The translations under genes were made by a program, and so were the position numbers. From NCBI GenBank assembly GCA_029945375.1, contig CM057063.1, positions 806,001-870,000 of the forward strand: a stretch of 64,000 nt of DNA, written 5' to 3'. Below are positions 54,691-64,000 of this stretch, piece by piece; within the stretch, counting starts at the first letter, position 1, and each line of letters starts with the position of its first letter. A model generated the notes under the pieces. The model saw only the letters and a list, made by a program, of their open reading frames with translations, made no database searches and was not told where the DNA came from. Origin of the DNA: Agaricus subrufescens. Its lineage: Eukaryota; Basidiomycota; Agaricomycetes; Agaricales; Agaricaceae.

Positions 54691-57394
54691 GGTAGCTAGC
54701 TAATTTATCTATAATTATTGGGTGTATCCAAAGATGCCATCTTCATAATTCCTGATAACCTTTCATTATCATAACTATCCAAACCACTCTTCCCATAAAT
54801 TCCTATTCATTATATATCTTTCATGGATTCCTTTCATTCATTGCATATCTTCATAAACTATTTCTTCATTGTTTCAATAGACATCTTCATTCATTGCATA
54901 TCTTCATAACCATTTTCATTTCATTACCCATCATTTTCCCCATCATTCTGGCCATCAATAGGCAATCAGACCATCAAAAGCTAATCTAGGCATCAATCTT
55001 GTTCATCAATACATCATTTTTACCATCACCATCACTCCTCCCATCAACAATCCCATCAGTGATTCCATCAACAATCCCATCAGTCCCATCAGAGTGGTAG
55101 TGCAATAAATGGTTGCTCAATTGCTGGTCATTGGCTGGCTCAATTGTTATGAAACTTTGAATATAATGTAATATACATGATATGTCTATATGTATGCAAT
55201 ATTATGTGGTACTGAGCAGCATATTGCCTGATATGGCAGCGCTTTTCCAGGGCACAAAAAGGGCTGCTGTGAGCGCATTTCTGGGTTCCCCTGAATGAAA
55301 TGCGCATCGATGGAAAGCCCTTATTAGGGGCTTTCCAACGAATGTACTTGCGCAATATTTGGTCAAGAAATGGGAAGGATATGAGCTGCTCAAATTTGTG
55401 GAATAAAAGGAGCTGCTGTGGGTGCAGTTCCTGGCTGTTCTGAACAATATTGCATGGGCACAGAGCCATGAGGGAGGGCCTTTAACGAATCCAGTTTTGC
55501 AGCTTTTCAAAAGGAAATAGAAGAGATATGATCCAATTACACTTTGATGACAAAAAGGCTGCAGTGAGCGCACCTGGCAACTAATATACATGAAATGTAA
55601 ATCGTTGGAAGGCCCTTTACAAGGGCTTTCTAACGAGTATAGTATCATAGTACTTCAATAGGAAATGAGAAAGTTATAATCAAATTACACTTTGGGTAGA
55701 AACAGAGAGAGATCACTCTATAGCAGGCTAGATATTGAATGCAATACCACTATACATTGTAGGCAGTAACTGTACATTTCTATACAAATATTGCATGTAA
55801 CATCTCACGGATTGAGCAGAAGAATATTGCTCTAGAAGATAAACAATAATTTGCATTTTTATGGTAAAAAATACAGTTTATCCACGCATTTCTTCTATAA
55901 TATCTCTCAATGAATGCATGGAAGAGTAGCTACTGAATGTCCCTATTAAATGCAAAAGATCCCTTGTAAATTGAGTAAGAAGTGAGGGAGATACATGTAA
56001 AAAAGCGACTTAGACATGAATAGTACATGTATATGCTATTAGTTCTTTGCTTTATTTCATGCTCTTCCTCCTTTTGAACGCTTTTTTAGGTTTATCTCCC
56101 TCAATTCCTTCTCAATTGACAAGGGATCTTTTGCATTTAATAGGGACATTTAGTAGCTACTCTTCCATGTATTTATTGAAAGATATTATAGAAGAAATGT
56201 GTAGATAAACTGTATTTCTTACCATAAAAATGCGAATTATTGTTTAGCTTCTAGAGCAATATTCTTCTGCTCAATCCGTGAGATGCCACATGCAATATCT
56301 GGATAGGAATGTAAAGTTACTGCCTACAATGTATAGTGGTATTGCATTCAATATCTAGCCTGCTATAGAGTGATCTCTCTCTGTTTCTACCCAAAGTGTA
56401 ATTTGATTATAACTTTCCCATTTCCTATTGAAATACTATGATACTATACTCGTTAGAAAGCCCTTAAAAAGGGCTTTTCAACGATATACATTTCATGTAT
56501 ATTAGTTGCCAGGTGCGCTCACTGCAGCCTTTTTGTCATCAAAGTGTAATTGGATCATATCTCTTCCATTTCCTTTTGAAAGGCTGCCAAACTACATTCG
56601 TTAAAAGCCCTTTTGCATGGCTTTGTGCTCATATAATATTGTGTAGAACAGCCAGGAACTGCACCTACAGCAGCTCCTTTTATACCAGGGATTTGAGCAG
56701 CTCATATCCTTCCCATTTCTTGACCAAATATTGCGCAAGTACATTCGTTGGAAAGCGCTTAACAGGGGCTTTCCATCGATGTGCATTTCATTCAGGGGAA
56801 CCCAGAAATGCGCTCACAGCAGCCCTTTTTGTGCCCTGGAAAAGCGCTGCCATATCAGGCAATATGCTGCTCAGTACCACATAATATTGCATACATATAG
56901 ACTTATTATGTATATTACATTATATTTAAAGTTTCATAACAATTGAGCCAGCCAATGACCAGCAATTGAGCAACCATTTATTGCACTACCACTCTGATGG
57001 GACTGATGGGATTGTTGATGGAATCACTGATGGGATTGTTGATGGGAGGAGTGATGGTGATGGTAAAAATGATGTATTGATGAACAAGATTGATGCCTAG
57101 ATTAGCTTTTGATGGCCTGATTGCCTATTGATGGCCAGAATGATGGGGAAAATGATGGGTAATGAAATGAAAATGGTTATGAAGATATGCAATGAATGAA
57201 GATGTCTATTGAAACAATGAAGAAATAGTTATGAAGATATGCAATGAATGAAGAAATCCATGGGAAGGATATATAATGAATGAAGATTTTATGGGAAGAG
57301 TGGTTGGATAGTTATGATAATGAAAGGTTATCAGGAATTATGAAGATGGCATCTTTGGATACACCCAATAATTATGAATAAAGTGCTAGCTACT
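54691..57394. mobile_element. 2.7-kb foldback element (long inverted repeat)
   Basis: The two halves are reverse complements over about 1.3 kb each, centred near 56.04 kb. Examples: GGGTGTATCCAAAGATGCC (54720) versus GGCATCTTTGGATACACCC (57347), and the 55140-55400 block versus 56690-56950. Tips are GTAGCTAGC and GCTAGCTAC. AT-rich, with (C)CATCA repeats near the tips and three diverged repeats per arm, each holding a small hairpin such as GGAAAGCCCC/GGGGCTTTCC. It has no transposase gene; open frames on both arms are mirror images. Best described as a non-autonomous foldback or MITE-like DNA transposon. Confidence 0.85.
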
Positions 57395-57396
57395 AG

Positions 57397-58500
57397 TGGG
57401 CTGACGCGGCCAAAACGACTAAGCGGCCCAAGGTAAGCCACCCGGCCCCACCTCCTAAACCCGCGGCTTCTAGAAGTCGTGCTCCGGCTGCACCCGCAGC
57501 TGCTGCGGCACCTTCTAAGGCCAAGAAACAGGTCAAGTTCGCGCTCCCCTCCTCCCCCTCTGCGCCTGCTCCCGCCTCTGCCCCCGCTGTCTCCGTCAAG
57601 CGCCCTTCCAAGCGCAAGGCCAAAGGCAAGCATACCGACCATGGACTCTCTCGTTGTGGAGTCCGCATCATTCCCCCGGCCGGAACTACTGTCCGTGCCA
57701 CCAACGTCACCCCGGCTATCATAGCCGAAATCAACGCCCACCTAAAGTCCGACCTCAAGTCGACTTTCTTGGTGGAACACGCCATTGACATCAAGACCGG
57801 CCTTTTCTTAGCCAGCAACCGTGTCCCTTCAGCACCCAAGGGCAACTGTGTTCTCAAACACGTTCGCCATCTCATCACCGTCCCAGGGATTATCCCTATC
57901 ACCACCACCCCCGTCACATCGATTTCTTATCTCAAGATAATCGATGTTCCACTTATCCCCACCGAGTCCCGCACTTGGCTCACTGCCCAACGCGCCGCCC
58001 TTCAGGCGGCACTTGCTATCTCTCCCGTTGGCCAGCAGCTTGCCTGCCACATCGCCCATGCCCCGTGCTTCATGCACACTTCTCGCCATGCCGATACTTG
58101 TGTCGCATGGATCGACATCACAGACGCGGTTTCTGGTAGCAATGCCAGGAACTTTATTGGTAAGCAGATCCTGATTGGAGGACGCAACTGTCAGATCCAG
58201 GGCGCTGCCCCTCGGCCCGGTTCCGCCCTGTGCACTCGTTGCCAGTGGTGGGGCCACCACTCTAACGTATGCCGTGCTAAAGGTATACGCTGCGCTCATT
58301 GCGGTGGTCTGCACTCTGCCGACAACCACGACTCCTCATGCGCCGCATCCCACATCGACGCCGCCATTCGTCATTGCGTCAATTGTTCCACTGCTAAGAA
58401 GAAGAAGACGACGCACTCCAGCATGGACACTTCGTGTCCATTCTGGGAACATCGGTTTGATCGCGACTGGCTCAAGCGCCAGTTCCCATCAAACAAGTAG
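57397..58500 (+). pseudogene. LINE ORF1 of copy 3, 5'-truncated
   Basis: About 365 codons of ORF1 are open to TAG 58498-58500, nearly identical to the C-terminal part of copy 1 (same YLKIIDVPLIP core, knuckle CTRCQWWGHHSNVC and end WLKRQFPSNK). The start and N-terminal half are missing, removed by 5' truncation and separated by the foldback element. Confidence 0.8.
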
Positions 58501-58938
58501 GACTTTTCGCCGGGTCTTTCGGGGCAATGGCGCGCTGCCATCCCATTATTTTTTCATCACATTGATTCACTTCTTTTCTTATATCAACAATCGTCTCATG
58601 TATGAATACCGCTGCCAACGCGGCGTCCCAAGTTAGTTCGAACCGGAGAGGGTCTGTTTCAGGCGCTGTCCCGCCTTGAAGGTTTGGACACTTATTATTT
58701 CGATTCTATATGATTTTTTCTTTTTCTCTTCGAGCGCTTGACCTTGTCGCGCAGGATACGTTTCTTCCGCCACCAATGTATAGTCTGACTCGATGTACCG
58801 AACTAGTGGCCCGGTTTTAGGAGACGCGTTATGGCTTCCGTTTCTTGTACGTATGCTTGGATTTGCGACCGATGTAGTAGCGTACTTGAATAAAGGCCAG
58901 CCGGCAGGCCCCGTTGATTATTAAAAAAAAAAAAAAAA

Positions 58939-61900
58939 GGCTGCAAGCGACGCATTAAGGAGCTTAGACCCACAGACTTCACTCTCGACATGCTGGATGA
59001 TGAGCTGGCATCAATGGCACTCATCAGAGCCCTCCCTGACGACTATTCCGCCTTCTCCTCGTCTCTTTTACTTATGGACAAGCTGGACAAGACCACCATT
59101 CATCAGGCCTTTGTCACAGAGGATATTCAACGCAAAAAACGCGCTGGGGACGCCTTAGGAGGCTCCCAGGCTCTAGCTGCTCGCTCTGGCTTCAAAAACG
59201 CGTCAGACACCTGCAATTTCTGTGGGAGGACTGGCCACAAGGTGGAGAAGTGCTGGCCGTTCGAAAAGGCGAAGAAACGCGCCCAGGAGGACGCCCAGAA
59301 GCCCAGAACTCGTGGAAATAAGGCTAACAAGGCTCAGGACGCTTCAAACGACGCCTCAGGCTCTGCAGCAAGCTCCTCTTCGAGTTCTAGCCCCGAAAAA
59401 GCGCAGAGAGTCCGTGAATTTGCTGGAAATGCAAGTGCCTCACATCCCTCCCCTTTCCCTTCGCTTTCTACACCTCTACAGCTCGATGCTGACTTCCATT
59501 GGCTTGCAGACACTGGGGCCACTTCTCATATGACCCCACATCGTCACTGGTTCAAGAACTACTCCCCCAATCGCATTCCTATCCGATTAGCTGATAATTC
59601 AGTGGTATACTCTGCGGGGATAGGTTCTGTGGTGTTTAAACCAGTTGTTAATGGAAAGGAGGCTAGAGCGGTCTAGTTTTCAAGGGTACTACATGTTCCT
59701 GACCTCAGGAGTAATCTGCTGTCTTGTTTATACCTTGCTCAGCACAAGGGCTTCAATATCATCATCACTGCTCGCTCTATCGCTTTCCAGTGCAAGGGAA
59801 CAACGCTTTTTACGGCCACCATTCACTCCAACAACTCTGCTGAGCTAGATGGCTCTACAATCACTTCCGAGGCCGCTCATTCCCTTCTTGACCTCTAACC
59901 ACCACCTTCCCTTTTGGGATAGGTGGGGCCTACGCCTTAGTAGCTGAGATGTCCACTCCTCGGTGAAATCGTAGGAGGTGCTGTGTAGGCGGGGTTTTAC
60001 TCCCTGCTGATATCCCAGAGGCCACGTTGAATAGCACGGCCGCTATTTGTGCTATCGCTGGATGTCGTAGTGGCCACCGTTGGGCAGACTGGGGTATGTT
60101 ACTCCCCTACTGTCTGACACTCGGGACGAAATCTCTTCGTTCCACCCTCGCGCTCATGCTTATCATGGGCGCACCCCCTCGTCTGGACTGGCCAAAGCCC
60201 TCTGGACACCACCGCGTCGGCGCCGCTCACAGCGCCCACACTCCCTTCGCTCAACGGACGTCGGATGCGACCACGTCCAATTTTTGCCGTCCCCCCCTCT
60301 TTTTCCCCATCGGACGGTCCGATTCCCCCCCGCACCGGGCTGCGGTGTCTTCAAGAGACCCTCCCGCCGTGCACCATTTTTCAGCAGCATCGTGCTGCTC
60401 GATCTCTCCCGGTCGTCCATTCTCTGGCGGCCACCACTTTGCTGCGCACTTGTGCGTGGCTCCCCCTCCCTCCTCTCGGCCGGATCCTACCCTGGGTCCG
60501 TCCACCATTGGCCAGCTATTTTTGGCTGGCACCAAGTGGTTGCGTTACTCTGTGACGTGACCTCACGCTCCGGGTCTTTCGACCCAACACTTGGAAAGTC
60601 CAATTTCCCCCGACTTCTCCATCCTGTCCCTTCCGGCCCCGGCTACTTCGTAGCCGGTTCCCTCATTCGTTCCCGGCACCCAGCTGCCCCGACACTCTTT
60701 CCCGGCCCTGGCTACTCTATGCGATGGCCAGCTCTCCATTATCTTTTCAGGCGCCCAGCCGCCTTCGTCATTCTTTTCACGGGAGCACGTTCTACCGGCA
60801 CCCACCATCTGCGCTCGCAGCGCTTCGCGCGTGACCGCAACCGCCCTGTCTTTGAAAATCAGGGGCGCATCCGGGCTGTAACGTAGGTGTCATGTTTGCT
60901 TGAGCTAAGGCTCGCTTCGTACATTTCTCTTTACGGCCCATTATTTTTATCATTATTGTTTTGTTTTTTATTTTACTCTTCGAGGCGATGTAAATTCCGC
61001 CGGATATGTTATACGATTATAATGTTGTTTGGGGCTAATGTTTCTTTCGGCGACGCGTCATGGCTGCCATTTCTTAGTAGTATGCCCGGAGTATCTAACC
61101 GGATGTCGTATAGCTACTTTGAATAAAGGTCCACCGAGAGGCGCATTGATACAAAAAAAAAAAAAAAAAAAAAACTTCCGAGGCCGCTTTTGCTGTGTCT
61201 ACACTGCCAGCTGACCTCTCCCTGTGGCATTGTCGCTTCATTCATCACAATTATGCTGATGTGAAGTCTATGTTGAGTAAGGACCTTGTTACAGGCCTCA
61301 AACTCGATTCTAATGCTCTCCCTGACCCTATATGTGAGCCCTGCCTTGCTGGCAAGATGCATTCACTGCCATTTCCTCCCTCCCTCAATCACAATCGATC
61401 CCCTCTCGAGCTGGTGCATTCAGACCTTCACGGACCGCTCCCAGTTGCTTCCCACTCAGGCTACAAGTACTGGATCACCTTTATAGACGACGCAACGCGA
61501 TTCCGAGCTGTACACTTGCTTAAAAGCAAGTCAGAAGCCTTTGAAGCATTCAAAGTCTACAAATCTTGGGCCGAAAATCAACTTGGAGTCAAAATTCAGG
61601 CTCTACAGGACGATAAAGGCGGTGAATACATGTCTAAGGCCTTCCTAACGTTCACGGAGCAGTCTGGCATCGAAAGGAGGCTTTCTACTCGCAACAGGCC
61701 TCAGCAGAATGGCCTTGCGGAGAGAGCTAATAGGACTATGGGTGAAAGAATCACTGCTATGCTCTCAGAATCTCGACTTCCTGCCTCTTTCTGGGGGGAG
61801 TGTGTGTCTTCTATGGTCCATGTCTGGAATAGGTTGCCTACAGCGTCAGTCTCTGGGACTACACTCTTCCAGGCCTTCTATAAGCGAAAGCCTGATGTCT

Positions 61901-64000
61901 CCCACCTCCGAGTATGGGGGTGTACTGCCTATGTGCATGTACAGCGAGATAAGAGGACTTCTCTAGAGCCTCACTACAAAAAATGCGTCTTTATAGGCTA
62001 TCCTGGAGGCTACAAAGGCTGGAAGTTCTACAATCCAGTCACTAAGCGTTCTGTGATCTCGGAGAGAGCTGATTTCGATGAAAGGTACTTTCCTGGGATT
62101 TCTAAAGCCCAACTTGATGCTGTTCCGTCATTTGCTGGCCCTCCCCCCTCCCCTGAGCCTCAGACTACTTCTGAGCCTTCTCCTGCACCACCAACGTCGC
62201 ATTTCGGAGTGCCACCTCTCCTAGATGAAGGGGGTGATATTAGCCCTGTCCCTGCTCGCTCTCAGCCTCCCATTCCCAGTTCTCCTGCTGTTCTTCTCGA
62301 AGAGGAGACTCCTCTACCTGCTCCTCCTCCTCCTAGCCCTGCTACTCCACCTCCACAAGCTCTGATTCCGCTCCCTGTGACTCCTCCCACTGCTGGAGTG
62401 CCCCCTGAGCCTCCCAGAGTGCCACATCGCACTGGGCGCGTTCGGAAGCCTCCTGGTGACTGGTGGAAGGTCAGGCAACCTAATCTGCCTGCTAGAGACC
62501 CAGAAGATGACGATGAAGCTGCTCTTTCAGCTGATACTGGCTTCTACGAGGTTGAGTTTGCTGGGGCTGTTTCTACAGCTGATCCTCGCACCTACAGGCT
62601 TGCTATGCAGTCCCCTGACAGGGAACACTGGGTCGATGCTTGTAACACCGAGATATTCAATCTCGAGGCCAACAGGACTTGGGAACTGACTGAACTGCCT
62701 CCTGGTAAGAAGGTAGTCAACTCTGGCTGGGTCTTCAAGGTCAAAAGGCATGCCGACGGCTCTATTGAGCGCTATAGGGCTCGCCTTGTTGCTAAAGGCT
62801 TCTCCCAACGTCCTGGCTTCGATTACACTGAGGTCTTTGCCCCTACATTTCGTCCTGCCTCTCTGAGACTCATTATAGCTCTGGCTGCTAGAGAGGGCTA
62901 CAAAATGCGCTCTGTTGACATCTCCTCTGCCTTCACTTATGGGGAACTCGAGGAGGAGATCTACATGAGGCAACCAGAGGGCTATCACACTGGGGGCCCT
63001 AATATGGTCTTCAGGCTCCGTAAATCGCTTTATGGCCTCAAGCAGGCTGCCAGACAGTGGAGTAAGAAGCTCCGAGGTGTTCTAGAGGGTATTGGCTACT
63101 CCAGACTTCGCTCCGACAACTCCATTACATCTATTCCAAGGGAGACATCAAGGTCATAGTGCCTGTCTTCATTGATGACATTACCCTAGTCTCTAAAAGC
63201 GATGCAGCCATGGCCTCTGCTGTCTCTGAGCTGTCTCAGCACTTCAAACTGCAAGATCTAGGCTCTACCACACTTCTGCTGGGCATTCAGGTGAAGCAGG
63301 ATTGCTCTAAGCGCACCATCTCCCTCTCCCAAGAGCACTACATCAAGGAGCTGCTAGAACGATTCAATATGGATAATTCTAACTCCCTTTCCACCCCTCT
63401 ACCTCCTGGATCTGAGCTCTCGGACATTGTTCCCTCACTTGAGGAGCAGGCTGAGATGAAGTCAGTTCCTTATCTCTCTGCTGTAGGTGCCCTGCAGTAT
63501 CTAGCCACCATGACTTGTCCCGACATTGCCTATGCTGTCTCCTACCTCGGGAGATTCAACCACAATCCTGCTCCTGCCCACTGGCTTGCTGTCAAGCATT
63601 TACTTCGCTATTTGAAGGGCACACTGCACTACCAGCTTGTGTATCGAGGTAGTGACTCCGGAGAGCTGTTCACCACCTATTCTGACGCTTCCCATGGTGG
63701 CTGCAAGGCCACAGGTCGAGCTACAGGTGGTTATGTGACTCTAGTGTCTGGGGCTGCTGTAGGATGGTCCTCAAAGCGTCAGCCCTTTGTGACTCTCTCG
63801 AGCACTGAGGCTGAATTTGTTGCTGCCATCGAGGCTGGAAAGGAGATCAAGTGGACTAGGAACATCCTGACTGAGTTTGGCTATCACCAGACACTTCCCT
63901 CAACACTTTTTGTGGATAACAAGTCTGGGATCAGTGTAGCCAGGAATCCTGAGCACCATGGGTGCATGAAACACCTAGATCTTCGCTTCTATTGGCTCCG
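58939..64000 (+). mobile_element. Copia-2: decayed Ty1/copia element running off the window
   Basis: Starts abruptly in gag after the A tail of half-LINE copy 3, so its 5' LTR and first gag part are lost. Gag has the knuckle CNFCGRTGHKVEKCW; protease DTGATSHM; integrase WHCRFIHHNYADV, HSDLHGPL, PQQNGLAERANRT; RT GWVFKVKRH, TEVFAPT, FIDDITLVS; RNase H DASHGG up to the window end. Breaks: TAG at 59674-59676, S-element 2 at 59878-61173, and a small deletion near 63.12 kb that shifts the frame in RT. It is a sister of copia-1 and helps locate the breaks there. Confidence 0.88.
58939..64000 (+). pseudogene. Copia-2 gag-pol polyprotein, broken and partial
   Basis: Open in pieces: 58939-59673 (gag to protease), 61174-63159 (integrase to RT, 654 codons), then the RT and RNase H frame to the end after the frameshift. 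A nonsense codon at 59674, the inserted element and the RT deletion make it non-functional. Its end lies beyond the window. Confidence 0.85.
59878..61173 (+). mobile_element. S-element 2: non-coding poly(A) retroelement in copia-2
   Basis: A 1.3-kb insertion flanked by the 15-bp target-site duplication ACTTCCGAGGCCGCT (59863-59877 and 61174-61188), ending in A(21). It starts with the same bases as S-element 1 (CATTCCCTTCTTGACC) and is closely similar throughout, so both copies appear full length. Having two independent, cleanly bounded insertions defines the element exactly. No reverse transcriptase or other known domain is encoded. Confidence 0.88.

Larger units (their letters stand above)
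54630..58938 (+). mobile_element. Half-LINE copy 3, split by a foldback element
   Basis: The left piece (about 54630-54682) matches ORF1 linker sequence of copies 1 and 2 (CCTCGGTCTCC, ATGGCC, GGCTGAGG). The right piece (57397-58938) continues it from GGCTGACGCGGCC through the ORF1 core, the copy-1-type 3' UTR and an A tail (58923-58938). The two together form one 5'-truncated half-LINE interrupted by the foldback element. A possible 8-bp duplication, GGCTGAGG left and GGCTGACG right, flanks the insert. Confidence 0.78.

Noticed and set aside
55202..56884. Similar ORFs on opposite strands at 55202-55648 and 56495-56884
   Set aside because: They are mirror images created by the inverted repeat; no known domain.
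54674..57406. CACTA-type classification of the foldback element
   Set aside because: Only the right tip reads CACTA on the minus strand; the left tip differs and the possible 8-bp duplication does not fit the 3-bp TSD of CACTA elements.
1..64000. CRISPR arrays, rRNA or tRNA genes
   Set aside because: No regularly spaced repeats, rRNA-like sequence or cloverleaf with CCA-proximal TTCRA arms was seen; the tandem repeats present are a minisatellite and coding repeats.

Overview
The window is nuclear DNA of a filamentous basidiomycete, most likely an Agaricomycete. Genes are dense and cut by many 45-60 nt introns with GT/GC donors and CTAAC/CTGAC-like branch sites. The gene set (SUN-domain Sad1, fungal uridine kinase with a UPRT-like tail, CTU2, MRX10/RMND1), the Ty1/copia elements and the LINE-type ORF1 proteins fit that group. 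Genus cannot be fixed from sequence alone. All gene models were spliced by eye; exon phases were checked arithmetically, but no transcript or alignment support exists.

Layout. 1-469: the 3' end of an unknown gene. 470-4577: no convincing gene. 4578-6321: a full-length SHMT-family gene whose PLP lysine is an arginine. 8138-12957: two minus-strand genes, a Sad1/SUN inner nuclear membrane protein and a secreted lactonase-like beta-propeller. 15.7-16.2 kb: a decayed partial copy of the uridine kinase gene that lies intact at 17118-19560. 20757-22168: a mitochondrial RMND1/MRX10-type gene.

22.4-44.4 kb is the most interesting part. It holds seven copies of one P-loop GTPase family (AIG1/GIMAP-like, with a DTPGFDDT-type G3 motif and a coiled-coil tail), interspersed with two housekeeping genes (CTU2 and a YtcJ-type amidohydrolase). 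The copies vary at their ends: one carries a C-terminal helical domain resembling fungal MLKL/HeLo-type cell-death domains, one has a disordered N-terminal extension, and one appears fused behind a TKL-like protein kinase. A paralogous kinase next door is fused instead to a metacaspase. The last visible metacaspase residues include the catalytic His, directly before an assembly gap at 44368. Swapping of signalling and effector modules on shared scaffolds resembles fungal NLR-type allorecognition or programmed-cell-death loci. That role is inference.

44.4-64 kb is a nest of retroelements: two decayed Ty1/copia elements, three ORF1-only 'half-LINE' copies ending in poly(A), and two 1.3-kb non-coding poly(A) elements with clean 14-15 bp target-site duplications inside the copia elements. 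The non-coding elements share their 3' tail with one half-LINE. There is also an inverted LTR, and a 2.7-kb near-perfect palindromic foldback element inserted into a half-LINE. The insertions let the order of events be partly reconstructed.
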